Below are positions 23,440 through 34,285 of a stretch of 64,000 nt of DNA, piece by piece. Every line of letters begins with the position of its first letter. Within the stretch, counting starts at the first letter, position 1. The DNA is taken from the NCBI GenBank assembly GCA_027596075.1, contig JADGJC010000031.1:62001-126000 (forward strand), written 5' to 3'. The notes beneath the pieces were generated by a model. That model saw only the letters and a program-made list of their open reading frames with translations, did no database searches and was not told the origin of the DNA. The DNA comes from Rhizophlyctis rosea. Its lineage: Eukaryota > Chytridiomycota > Chytridiomycetes > Rhizophlyctidales > Rhizophlyctidaceae. Made by a program: the position numbers and the translations under genes.

Positions 23440-24774
23440 TCAAGAAATGGGCTTAGCGGCATGTTTCTTCTGCAACTCCGTGATCTCCTTCTTCGCAATA
23501 TCCACCATCTTGGCGTCAAAATCATAGTCATCTTTCAGACCAACTTGTTCGAAGAAGTTCTTGATCTAGTCGAGTCATGATGTTCAATCAGCCAATGTGA
23601 GCCCGAATCTCTTTCCTCGGCACCCTTTCCCATAGCGGAAACCATAATAAAGAATGCAAGCCACCATACCTGAAGTCCACCACATTCATCCAAATCCGTC
23701 CCCTTCTCCTTCAACGCCGTGTATGACTTCTGCATGGCGCGCATGGCTGGGATGAAGCCTGTGCACGGGTAGATAGCGGCTTTGAAGCCGAGTTCCGTGC
23801 ATTCTTTGGTGGTGAGGTTTGGTGTGAGACCGTTGGGGAGGACGTTGATGAGAACGGGGTGTGGGTGGAGGGCTTTGACGAGTTTTTCGCATTCTTCTTT
23901 TGTGCGCTGTTGTGTTGAAGTTATGTGTTGTGTTTTGTCAAATTGAAGAGTGAGGAGAGGATGGCGAAGGGAGGCGTGACGCAAGATACTTACAGGACTT
24001 TCCGTAAACGCAACATCAGCCCCAACATCCATCGCAGCCTTCAACCTCCTAATACACTCATCAATATTTCCAGCAACCTCCCTCGCATCCGTGCGAGCAA
24101 TAATCACGAAATCCGGGTCCGTCCGCGCATGTACGGCAGCAGCGATGCGTTCTAGGAATTCATCGATTTCCACAACTTGCTTGCCTGTCAGCTGCCCGCA
24201 TCGTTTTGGGAAGGTTTGGTCTTCGATGTGGATGCCGGCGACTCCCGCGCCTTCGAGGAGTCGGATGGTGCGTTTGATGTTGATGGGCCCGCCGAAGCCT
24301 GTGTCGGCGTCGCAGATAACGGGGACAGTGGTGCATTGGACGATAGTTCTGGATTTAAGTCATGAGATGTTTGGTCCATCTTGATGTTCAGAATTTGAGG
24401 GTCAAGAAGATAAGCACCTAGCTAAAGCCACCATCTCCGTTTGAGTAATGACACTCAAGTCCGGTTCACCAATCAATGAACCGCTGCCGCCCGATCCTGC
24501 ACAGTATAGGAAGTCGAACCCGACTGTTGACGCGACATGTGCCCTGGGTGAGGATGCTTGGATCAGTCTCTTTTGCATGTTATGCGCACGAGTTGCCACT
24601 TGACTCACGAGAGACCATCAAATACTCCGGGACCAATAAGGCATCTGTTTGCTATGATATTTGGATAAGATGTTTGCGTCGGGTTCAAAGCTGAATCTTG
24701 AACCTACTTTCTTTCAAAGCCCTGCGAAACGCACTCGACTTCTTTTCGTACGTCGAAGAGTTTGCAGCAGGCAT
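23440..24774 (-). CDS. PEP mutase/isocitrate lyase family enzyme
   Basis: About five minus-strand exons. The start is MPAANSSTYEKKSSAFRRAL. The next exons give GPGVFDGLSAHVASTVGFDF and IGEPDLSVITQTEMVALAR, then VICDADTGFGGPINIKRTIR. The active-site exon has GAGVAGIHIEDQTFPKRCG, then DFVIIARTDAREVAGNIDEC and GADVAFTESP. It ends with LPNGLTPNLTTKECTELGFK and AAKPIS. The DADTGFGG metal-binding and IARTDA blocks are family signatures. The usual ICL KRCGH is KRCGQ here. Family members cleave or rearrange 2-hydroxy or phospho acids (oxaloacetate hydrolase, 2-methylisocitrate lyase, PEP mutase), and which one applies is open. The exon 1/2 junction is ambiguous (donor gtaggt or gttcaa). Confidence 0.85.
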
Positions 24775-25915
24775 GTTCAAGTTGAGAGGGTGGAAATGTT
24801 TGTAAGAAATGTGGAAGTGGAAGACGTGATTCAAATTGTGAAAGAGATGATAGATTGCATTGAAGGGAAGGAGTGGGAAGGGCGCTGGGTTGTTTTTCAA
24901 TGTTCCTTAAGGTTTCTCTCGCTCTTGAAAACCGAGCCTCCATCTTCGTCATATCCGTAAGCTACCAAGACACTCTCGAAATTGGTACCGGTAGACACCC
25001 TCGCGCATCACAACGCGACAAGAGATATGAATGGAAGGAGCGCCATTCAAAACCGTTCTTCGAATGGTCGAAACCATCAGACTGCATCAACGCGTCAGAC
25101 CGCCACAAGATAGAACGTCATGATGGTGTTCGACAATCGAAGGATGCAGCTCCGAATGTCTCCCCTTCGTTGAGCTTCACATGTCTCCGAACGGAATTGT
25201 TCGAGATGTGAGCATGTGAAGATTAAATGATTGTCGACAAGGAGTTGGACCCAAGTGTCCCAAACTGGTTTACACCGACGTCACGTCTTCGCAACAGGTG
25301 GCTTGGACGACGCGTCTCTAGTCCAGTCCACTGATTCAGTCCAAACCGCCGCGCTTGTCCGGCGATGCCTCATGTGCCTAGCTCAGAGCGCAAAGATGCC
25401 GACATAGATAAACCTAATAAAAGCCACGGTGCTTGGAGACTTTGACGTGAGAGATTGGTTGCCGTGGCTGATCGATGATGAGGGCTGACAAGAAAAGACG
25501 AGAACTTGGTATTCTTTCTGTAAGTCTTGGAATACATTCGGCAAAATCTCACTTGAGTAGCAATGCATCCAATATCATTCGAATGGTGGAGGATAATCGC
25601 TAGGAAGCATCGGCGCTTGTGTCGAACTCTTCCACTGGAGGCATGACGAAGCTGGGGTGGCCCGAGTGGCACAGCTTCCCCGTGGCGTTTTGTGGCACAG
25701 GTACCGGCGGTCAACATCCCTCCTCGTGTCAGAGGTTGCCCTCCACAAAGTGTCGTTCGGCGGATATGTGACCAATACATCAATATTCGATGAAGCATAT
25801 AATGAAGCACATATGTGTCTGTCGCGATCAAAACGTCTTCACACCGTCCTGATTTCAAAATCCCTTCAAACTCTTCAACACCCTCCCATCGCACCCCACC
25901 ATCCACATCAACCAC
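24775..25915. other. intergenic, no supported gene
   Basis: About 1.1 kb. A 113-codon plus-strand frame (24873-25211) and a 212-codon minus-strand frame (25370-26008) exist, but neither shows domain or splice support, and the second overlaps the better-supported plus gene at 25916. A missing signal-peptide exon for that gene may lie here. Confidence 0.45.
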
Positions 25916-26479
25916 ATGACCGACACAACCAGCGCAGAATGCGACCGCATAATGGTCACAACCTTCACCTATCCCCAAACCGCAAACTGCAATGGTCAAC
26001 CCGACCAACGCACCTACGCCATCCGCCGCGACGCATTCAACAAATGCATAAGCTCAACCTACCAATCCGCCTCCTCCATGTGCAACCGTTTCGCAACAAC
26101 CACGGGAACCGTCACACCCCTCTACTCAATGTCGGTAATCATGACGTCCGACACGTCTCTTCAAATCTTCAACGACACTGCTACATGTGAGGGGTCGGCT
26201 AAGTGGACGGTGAACGATTTAGCGACGCCAAAGGGGTCGGCGGTGTTTCAGAATCATACAGATGGGAAGATGGCGATGATGGATGGGACTTTGGTTGCGT
26301 GGCCGGGGGATTTTGTTACTACTTATCCGATGGATAAGGGGCAGTGTGCGAGTGTTGTGGCGGAGACGGCCGCGAATGCTGTTAGTGCTGGTGGGAGGGT
26401 TGGAGTAGATTGGGGATTGCAATTGGCGTTATTGATGATGGGGTTCAGTATGTTGTGGAAGAGCGTCTTAAGAGGTTAA
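25916..26479 (+). CDS. Cys-containing protein with C-terminal hydrophobic tail
   Basis: Frame of 187 residues from an ATG (MTDTTSAECDRIMVTTF). Cysteines are spread as in secreted domains (AECDR, TANCNG, NKCISS, SMCNRF, TATCEG, GQCASV). The last 25 residues are hydrophobic with a short basic end (GLQLALLMMGFSMLWKSVLRG), like a membrane anchor or a GPI signal. No N-terminal signal is visible and no upstream in-frame ATG precedes a stop, so a first exon coding for a signal peptide may be missing. Family not recognised. Codon use and Cys pattern make it likely to be real. Confidence 0.5.
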   Translation: MTDTTSAECDRIMVTTFTYPQTANCNGQPDQRTYAIRRDAFNKCISSTYQSASSMCNRFATTTGTVTPLYSMSVIMTSDTSLQIFNDTATCEGSAKWTVNDLATPKGSAVFQNHTDGKMAMMDGTLVAWPGDFVTTYPMDKGQCASVVAETAANAVSAGGRVGVDWGLQLALLMMGFSMLWKSVLRG

Positions 26480-26812
26480 GAGTGTAATGGCTTTGAGTGA
26501 TGGTAATTAGGAGGTGTGGCTTATACACGGACTAAAGATTTAAAATTGTAATATCAAAGCCGAGGTGATGTACATAATTTCGAGGAAACACCCAATTGCC
26601 ACTTCAATGTGATATCCAATCAAATGATCCTATCATCGCTCAGCTTACGTTTACATGATCAAAGGTTATGTAATCATATGGCAATGAGGATAAGACATTC
26701 CTTCGTACTATCGGGCTTTAACATACATGATGGTTGCATCCCAAACCTGCTACCTCAACATGTACCAAGATCTGTGATCAGATGTTTGAGGTGGTCCGGC
26801 CTGATGAGAAGC
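26480..26812. other. intergenic, no gene seen
   Basis: Short spacer between convergent genes. It is AT-rich around 26520-26700. No gene or RNA signal was recognised. Confidence 0.5.
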
Positions 26813-27207
26813 TCAGGTTGATGCAGATCGAAGTGTTGCTGCGGAAGCCATCCCGACAGCAGCTGCGCCGGTAGCCACGGTGCCCACAATGGCATTGACG
26901 ACAGTCAGACCAGCCCCTCCTGCACCGGCACTCTGTAAAATAGCAAATGCACTACCAGCGGCAACGTTTCCGATCCCAGCTTGTATGGCCGCCGCGGTGG
27001 AAGCTGGGGTTGAGAATTTGTTAGCTACAATCGCGGATGGAAGTAAACAGCATCTCATAACATACCGGCAGCCACACCGCCCGCTGTGAATCCCACAGCT
27101 CCCAGAGCTAAAGGCGCCATCGCAATTGCCACAGGTGCCGCTGTGAAGCATGAGACTATGCCAACGACGGTTCCGGGATTGTTGTAAGCCCAATTGATCA
27201 AACTCAT
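26813..27207 (-). CDS. ISG12/IFI6-27-like small membrane protein
   Basis: Two exons. Exon 1 starts MSLINWAYNNPGTVVGIVSC and carries FTAAPVAIAMAPLALGAVGF. Exon 2 carries AAAIQAGIGNVAAGSAFAIL, then TVVNAIVGTVATGAAAVGMA. The protein has about 110 residues, mostly Ala/Gly/Val helices packed as in the Ifi-6-16 (ISG12) family. In animals these are interferon-stimulated mitochondrial or nuclear-envelope membrane proteins. Homologues of unknown role occur in fungi. The intron splits the repeat-like helices. A longer 5' frame starting 27288 is possible but the ATG at 27207 fits the family start. It is divergent from the BTB gene. Confidence 0.7.
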
Positions 27208-27534
27208 CTGTGCACGTGGTGAGTCGTTGGAGGAGTTGTACTGATGCGAACTGGACCTACTACAGGAAATGAACTTGAAAGTCCTCACTATTTATATTGC
27301 ATGGATTGGGTGGGCCCAGCCCCGCTTGTTTGTTTATGACATAAGCCACTTGTCCGTTGATTGTCCTGCTGATGAATTGTACTTTGTGTGGCGCAGCATA
27401 ATTCAATGGTCTTGCACCATGCACCATACACCTTCCATCCACCGTCACATGCAAAGCAGTCCTTCACAGATCCCAACATCCTTTTGAAAAGAACCCATCA
27501 CCCGAGCTTGTTATAACCACTCTCCACCATTCTC
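27208..27534. promoter_or_regulatory. divergent promoter between ISG12-like and BTB genes
   Basis: A 327 bp spacer between the two divergent genes. It must hold both promoters. No particular operator was recognised. Confidence 0.35.
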
Positions 27535-28833
27535 ATGTCCATCAACACCATAACGCCACTCATCGCCCAAACCGGCGCTCAACAACTGTCGCTGTCTCGA
27601 CGGGCAACGACTGGCGCCCAACCGTTGCACTCACAACCATTCGTTCCCAGACCTCTGGACAGCCCAGACAACATTTCGACAGTCGTGTATTGGACAGTGG
27701 ACTACATCGACTGGTTACGCCCCAAACAACCGCCACAGTGCAGTCTTCAGCTTCAACGACAGCAACTGCTGCCTAGAGTTTACCGTCATAACCAACGCCG
27801 CGTCCGAGACGGATTTCCTCGCATCTCGTGCCGACGCAATCACCTTGCCCGTCAAAGTGGCCTTACACGCAATGCAACTGACCCAACCGCGCGTTCTCTC
27901 CTTCAACTTCTTCGCCAAGAGGTGTCTCGACTCCGAACTCATTGGGGTAGACCTGGCAGCACGTCCTCTCAGTTTCGACCAGAAAAGATCATTCTGGAGC
28001 GACGAAGCCATCATCGATTCAGTCTATTTCATCGGACAAGATCTTCCTAGCTCCTTGATCATTGGTGTAGTGATGTACCCTTCACCAGTCGACGACAACA
28101 ACCTACTGCAAATCCCACTCATCCACAGTTCAACCAGTCTCCATCTCAGCAGCAACCTGGCATTATCAACATGTGCCGCAATGACACCGTCCTTCCGCTC
28201 CTGCGCAGCCTTTGATGCGCGTGAGGACGGAGACGTCACCATCATTCTCAAAGACGGCATCCTGAGAGCTCACAGCCTAGCCTTCCGCCACGGCGCTACC
28301 GGAAGCTACTTCGCCGCCATTCTCTCACAACCAATGCAGGAACAACAGACAAGAACGATCTACCTCCTAGATTTAGAATGCGCGCTCTTCAAAGAAATCT
28401 TACGCTTCATATACACCGGTCGCGCGTTCATCGACTTTAGCCGCCCAATGGCTCGGTTTGCATTGATTGATTTCTACAAGTGCGTTGTTGTATGCTGGCA
28501 TTTGGACCATAACCCGGTAATCAAACGTGATCTTTCCCGAACAGAGCCGCCGACAGATTCCAACTAACAGAATGCGCCTCCGCCGCACGGAACGCTTTGG
28601 AATGTTCCTTGAGGGATCCTTTTGCGCCACGGGTTGCGTGTGAGGTGTTGAAATCCATCTTCGCATATCCGGACCTTGAGAGATGCCAAGTGCTCTGCTT
28701 GAGGACACTGATACATGCGGGCAAGGAGGTGGAGGATAGTCAGGAATGGACAGAATTGGAGGATACGCCGGGGTTTGCTGGGTGCATGCGGAGGGTTATG
28801 GGCTTGCCGAGAAAGTTCATCGTCAAGCAGTAA
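27535..28833 (+). CDS. BTB/POZ domain protein with MATH-like N-terminus
   Basis: Exon 1 ends at DFYK and splices (CAA/gtgcgt ... cag/AGCC) to exon 2, AADRFQLTECASAARNALEC. Exon 1 holds the BTB domain: DGDVTIILKDGILRAHSLAF, then FAAILSQPM and FKEILRFIYTGRAF. Upstream is a beta-rich region (HSAVFSFNDSNCCLEFTV...) resembling a MATH-like fold. MATH-BTB proteins bind CUL3 and target substrates for ubiquitylation. The BTB frame is open back to about 27552 but has no ATG there. The only nearby ATG (27535, MSINTITPLIAQTG) is in a different frame. A frameshift near 27715 or an undetected intron is needed to connect them. The gene ends KFIVKQ at 28833. Confidence 0.72.
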
Positions 28834-29037
28834 GAAGGAGGAAATGGGTGATCTGAAAGTGTTGAACCTAGGGAAGCAAACGGAACATATGCACATAGAT
28901 ATGTTCAATAATAATGAAATATCCGTAAATTCGACGGCAGCAGATCAAATGAGCGTTGACGGTGTGATGCATACAAGTTGACGGCGAAACCTCATGAAAT
29001 CTACTTATGATCTCGTGTCCGCAGAGAACGCAGCCAA

Positions 29038-31367
29038 CTAAGATATGCACTTTCCCCACTTGAACACTGAATTCACCAAATCCCGCAACATCTTCTCTGG
29101 GACACCCGTTGCATCGCATCCATCTTCCAGTCCCCTCCACTCAAACACCATCTTCACCATATCCCCAACCCAACCCCCATCTTTCCGAACCACAGTTACC
29201 CGACATTCCCCATCCATTAAATTCGCGGTATCACTATTCATCAACTTCGTCTTCGCAGAACTTTCAACCACCTCTTCTGTCTCAACATCAGCCGTCGCAA
29301 CAGTCGCCGCGTGCTCCGCTTGGCATGAGCTCATTCCGTCAATCTTTTGACTACTCCCATCCTCTTCATCCTCCTTCGTCTCCTCCTCCGCACCAGCAAG
29401 AGATGACGCACTCGGTTCCTTCTCTACCAACTTTGACGACTGATCCATCACCTCCGGCTCAAGCACCCCCACTTCTCCTCCACCCGCCACCCCATCATCC
29501 CCACATCGCTCAAAAACGCCCCTAACATTTTCCGGAACCTTCGCACCATCACACTCCTCAAACCATGCACGAGACCACGATCCTTTGCCTCCGCCCGTCC
29601 CGCCCACCCAAGTACCAAACACATCCTCCCAAATCACCAACATGCTAATCACGTCGGTGCAATGTTTCGGCGAGTCGAAGAGGAGGTAGATGTCCGTGCC
29701 GTCAGTTTTCTGGCCCTGTCCTACCGCCGATTTCGACGACGTTGTGCATCGCAGACCAGTGAAGGAGGACGTGAGGGCATCGCAGAGGTGCTGGCTCGCT
29801 TCGGGTGTTACGTCTACAGTCCTTAGACGCATGATGGGATGGGATTTAGGTGGTTGGGATTGCTGTGATGTTTGTGCTGGGATGATGGGGATGGTGCCGT
29901 GCGGTGGAGAGATTTGTGCGCGGAATGGCGGAACAAGAGGACGCGAATTCGCGCTGGTGATCGGATTTCGCGGTGACTTTGTTTTCGGAGGATCAGGAGT
30001 GGGGGGTGGGGAGGTAAGATATGACGGTTTCGTCTTGTGTACGAGCTCAGATGTCGGTGTCGGTCTCTGTGCATAGACAACGTAAGGTGTTGATGAAAGT
30101 TTTGCTCTTTCCACGTCGATACTGGCTTCAAATCCAGTCGTTTCAGCTTCATGACGCTCCACCGCGCCAGATCGTAAGTTTGGTCGCAAGGAGGACGATG
30201 TTGGTGCCATCTTATTGCGACTCAAAATTGGAAGAGAGGTTGGAGTCTGCGGCTCCATAACTAATGGCGATTCGAACTTGAGATGCACGTTCAACGACAG
30301 CAAGTCTTCTAGCGCTTGTTCGGCGTGTGAGACACTGTCGAGTTTCACCTTGAGACTTGATGGTTTTGCAACACTAAAACGGGTTTCCAGCACGCGGTTC
30401 AAAGATGTGCAGCAGATGTGGTTCTGGGTCGGGATGGTCGCGAAAATCAAGCCTCAAGCTAATGCAGCACGTCGCAGCGAGGTTGGAAGAATGCCCGTTG
30501 AAAAGCGGACATCTAGATTCACTCTTCAAGAAATCAGCATACAGTCCCGTTTTCAGCCACTTAAGTGAGCGTGAGGCGTGGGCATTAGATAGGAAGCAAA
30601 GGATCAGGATATATCCATCACAGGAGTGGCTCTTGAAATGCAGATGGGCGTGACGAAGTCCCGGCAGCGTTCGCACGAGTGCGATAGGAAACTCCAGTCT
30701 GTTTTCAGCCCAAGAAATGATCAAAGTGGAGGAGGTTGTCGTCTGGGTTTGCGGGGAGTCGTGATCGTGCGCTTCTTCGCCAGACACTAGAGGCCAGTAA
30801 TGTGCAAAAAGAGTCGATGTTTCGCGTAGATGTTTCAACGCAGACTGCGCGGCCTCTACGGTGGCAAAGTGGGCAATGAATCCGCGTATGCAGGGCGTGC
30901 AGCGGATGGGCTTCTGAACGTCAGTAAAGAACTTGCACACGATAGACTCGTTGAGGCCGTTCTGTCTTAGTATGAAAACGTCGGAAGTGGATTGCGTAGG
31001 GTAAGGTTCGCTGAATCGCTTCTGCTAGGGCACAGGTGTCTGCACCTATGAAGTAGCATCAAGTTGATTAGATGAGGACTGGGAAGACTGGATAGCGTGG
31101 GAAACTTTTCCGTTTATGCAACAGCCACAGAAGGAATCACCGGCATACCTCAACTGGGACGCGCTCAAATGTTAGCAAGTCCTGAAAGTTCTTCACCGCA
31201 ATTTTACTATCAAAGTGCAACTTCAATTTCTCCCCGTCCCAGGCACTCCTATTGACCAGCTTTCACGTCGAGAGGGCCCAGGATTGGATATCGCCGATGT
31301 CGAGATGGCGCGGAAGGGTTGCGGCCGTGATAGCTACCACAGGCGGGATCGCTTTGAGTGTTGCCAT
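29038..31367 (-). pseudogene. RRM-like gene, copy 1, broken by nonsense and frameshift
   Basis: A paralogue of the intact gene at 31671-33973. Exon 1 (31367-31149) matches it (MATLKAIPPVVAITAATLPR, then DIQSWALST) but hits TGA at 31265-31263. At this point the paralogue has GGA (Gly). Reading through TGA continues as KLVNRSAWDGEKLKLHFDS, still homologous. Exon 2 (31024-29038) has the RRM-like units (GFIAHFATVEAAQSALKHLR) but changes frame at about 30376-30406 after HIFEPRAG. The other frame continues as FSVAKPSSLKVKLDSV. The rest, including the Pro/Ser-rich middle and the C-terminal MVKMVFEWRG domain, is in frame to the stop at 29038. Two independent lesions make it a pseudogene unless the sequence is wrong. 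Confidence 0.8.
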
Positions 31368-31670
31368 TCTCTGGTGCGGCGCACAAGGTCTGTCAGGTTT
31401 AGTCCAAGATACGATGGGGTGCAGGATGATGGGATGGGTGGGAAGGTGAACCGTGAGAGGGCAGGGACGAAGTTGGCTCGTTCGATTTAACCAAATACCG
31501 GTAAATTGCCATCTGATCACCAAGCCACACGCAAGATGTCAGACCGCAACCGAACTGCAATTTATTTCCCACCAATTTCCCCTATTCCTATGCTGCGCCT
31601 GCTGATGCATTACTTATACAACTTTATACACGCTGTGTGACTATCTCCAACCAGCGAAATCAATTATGCA
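31368..31670. other. spacer between tandem RRM-like copies
   Basis: About 300 bp. It holds the promoter of the broken copy and the 3' end of the intact copy. No separate gene was seen. Confidence 0.45.
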
Positions 31671-33973
31671 CTATTTGTCGCCACCCCTCTTTCCCTCCTC
31701 CAAATCAAACACCAAATCCATCACATCCCTCACCATCTTCTCCGGCACGCTCGTTTCATAACATCCATTCCTCCTTCCCTTCCATTCAAACACCATCTTC
31801 ACCGCATCCCCAATCATACCCTCCTCATCTTTTCTAACCACAATGACCCTACGTTCCTTAGCGAACGCATCCAGTGTGACAATGCCGGACATCATTCGTG
31901 TCTCCGCAAGACTTTGGACCACATCTTCAGTGGCAACTTCAGCTGTCGCAGTCGAGGCCACTTCACCCGACTGACCCAAGCCAACACCGCCACCGTCTGC
32001 CACATTCCTATCACCTTCTTGCTTCCTATCCTCCTCCTCCTCATTCGGCGACGACGCACTTGATTGCCGCTCCAACGACTTTGCCAATGCATTCATCACC
32101 TCTACTGCCGACACTTCCGTCCCCATTGGTCTGTATGTTTCATCCGCCCCACATCCTGCAAAAGTATCCCTGACAGCCTTCGGAACATCCCCTTCGTCAC
32201 ACTCTTCGAACCAGCTGCACCGGAAAGACTCCTGTTCCCCTCCATTCCCACCGGCGAAAGACGCAACAATCACCTCCCCCCAAATCATCAAAGTGTTGAT
32301 CACGTCGGTGCAATGTTTCCGCGAGTCAAAAAGGAGGTAGATGTTCATGCCGGTGCTTCCGTCTGATCCCTCCGACGATTGCGGCACCGTTGCGCATCGC
32401 AGGCCCATGAAGGACGAACTGAGGGCGTTGCAGAGGCGGTGGCTCGTTTCGGTTGTAAGGGACAAATTCCGTAGGCGCATGACGGGTTTCGGGTTGATCG
32501 GACTCGGAATGTGTGGTTGGATGAGCTGATCTCGCAAAATGTTGGGTGACATTGGTTCATCGACAAGGGTTTCTGGCGATGAGGTTTGTTGCTCAAAGGT
32601 GAAAGGTGAGTTTGATGTTTGCGTACTGATGGCGGGTTCAGGTGTCTCGGATGGTCTTTGTACATCAACGTTGTGGAATGGTGGTGAGGGCTGAGATGGG
32701 CGGGTGTCCACAGGGGCTGGAGGCTCAATGGCCTTGAGCTTTGGAGCTGCGATGGTGGGTGATCGCCGTACCGCCTGTGATATTGGCGCCACCTCCTTTC
32801 CCTTCGAACCCAGTGCCCGCCACGGAGAGGGTTGTGCAAAACTTTCGATGATTGAAGGCGGCTCAAATTTGACATCCACATTCAAGTAACGCACATCTTC
32901 AACCGCTTTTGTGGCTTGTGAGACGGTACCGAATCGAACTTTCAGGCTTTTGGTTGCGTCATCATAACAGGTCTTCACGACTCCTTCGTAGGGTTCAATG
33001 ACGGCCAGCAAGTGTGGTGCCGAGGCGGGATGCGCGACGTATTGGATTCTAAAGCTGATGCAGCATGTGGGAGCATGGTGTCGAGGATGAACACCAGAAA
33101 GTCGCTCCAGGTACTCAGAATCAGCATAACGCGCCGTCATTCCTATCCGTAGCCATGTGAGGGCACGCGCGGCATGAGCAGGGGATGTGAAGGCGACGAA
33201 GAGGGCAGGGACGAGGCGGGTTTTCGTGAAATACAGGTGGACATGACGGCAACCCGGCAGTGTCCGCACGAGTGCAATGACTACGCTAATCGGGGAACCC
33301 GCGTAAGGTATGTACAAAGTTGAGGAGACAATCCCGTTGTTGACGAGCCCATGGTAGGGAGTAATGATATCATCATCGAGCGCCACCAGCGGCCAGTGAT
33401 GTGCCAACAGAGTTGAAGTGCTGCGTAGTTCGTTCAATGCAGCCCGCGCGGTCTCAACAGTCGCAAAGTGCGCGATGAATCCGCGTAAGCAGGACGTAAA
33501 GCGCAAGGGTTGCCATCGTTTAGGAAAAAATTTGCACACATTGGACGCAGTGAGACCTTTTTGCCGAAGAACGAAGACCTCAGATGTCGCTCCAGAGGGA
33601 TAAGGATCAGAAATTCGCGTCGGTAATGATTCAAGCTTCTGCAACTATAGAAAGATACAGAGGCGATTTAGGTCAATGATGGGAATGATGAAGAATTGAG
33701 CACCTCAATGTCCGTCGTCCGCCGCAAATATCTGCACAGTCATCAGAGCGACGAGCTTACCTCCATCTGAATTTCCTCACGCTTCAGCAGCCTTTGGAAG
33801 TTTTCCGCCGCCTTGCCGTTGTCAAATCGCAACTTCAAGGTTTCCCCATCCCACGCACTCCCTTTGAAGAACTTTCCCAAGAGAGCCCAAGATTGAATGT
33901 CGCCGATGTCAAGACGCGCCGGAAGGGTCGCGGCTGTAATGGATATCACAGATGGCGCTTTGTGCGTTGCCAT
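31671..33973 (-). CDS. RRM-like repeat protein, copy 2 (intact)
   Basis: Two exons (33973-33761 and 33644-31671), spliced at ME/gtaagc...tatag/LQ. Exon 1 reads MATHKAPSVISITAATLPAR, then DIQSWALLGKFFKGSAWDGE. Exon 2 has at least three beta-alpha-beta units that look like degenerate RRM folds: FIAHFATVETARAALNELRS, HVHLYFTKTRLVPALFVAFT and LKVRFGTVSQATKAVEDVRY. A disordered Pro/Ser/Thr-rich middle follows (about residues 310-430). A conserved C-terminal domain comes next (MRLRNLSLTTETSHRLCNAL, then MNIYLLFDSRKHCTDVIN), ending DEEGMIGDAVKMVFEWKGR. It may bind RNA, but the assignment is weak. It is divergent from the methyltransferase gene (312 bp). Confidence 0.8.
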
Positions 33974-34285
33974 ATCTTTGTTGCGACGCGCAGGCGTTGT
34001 CGATAGCGATTGGGGATGGGTGCGGTTAGATCTGTAAGATGTAAAGCAGCGTGGGAAAGGCGCTGGAATGGCAGGGCAATTGGCAGGAGCTATTTTAACC
34101 CAGACTGGTCGATAAGCCCAAATGCGGGCAAAGTGACAATCAATCGATCAGCTACAACATCAAAGCCTCCAAGGTTTCACCAAATCTTGAACTTCTCCCT
34201 CGAGGAGGGAGTTTTCGCGGCCCCATTTTCCCATTCCCACGCACAGATCAACGAGGTCCCACTATCACCCTTGCGCCTATAAAGA
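33974..34285. promoter_or_regulatory. divergent promoter, RRM-like gene and methyltransferase
   Basis: A 312 bp spacer between divergent start codons. It is expected to carry both promoters. Nothing more specific was recognised. Confidence 0.35.

Noticed and set aside
25370..26008. 212-codon minus-strand frame
   Set aside because: It overlaps the plus-strand Cys-containing gene, lacks domains and splice signals, and its composition fits a shadow frame.
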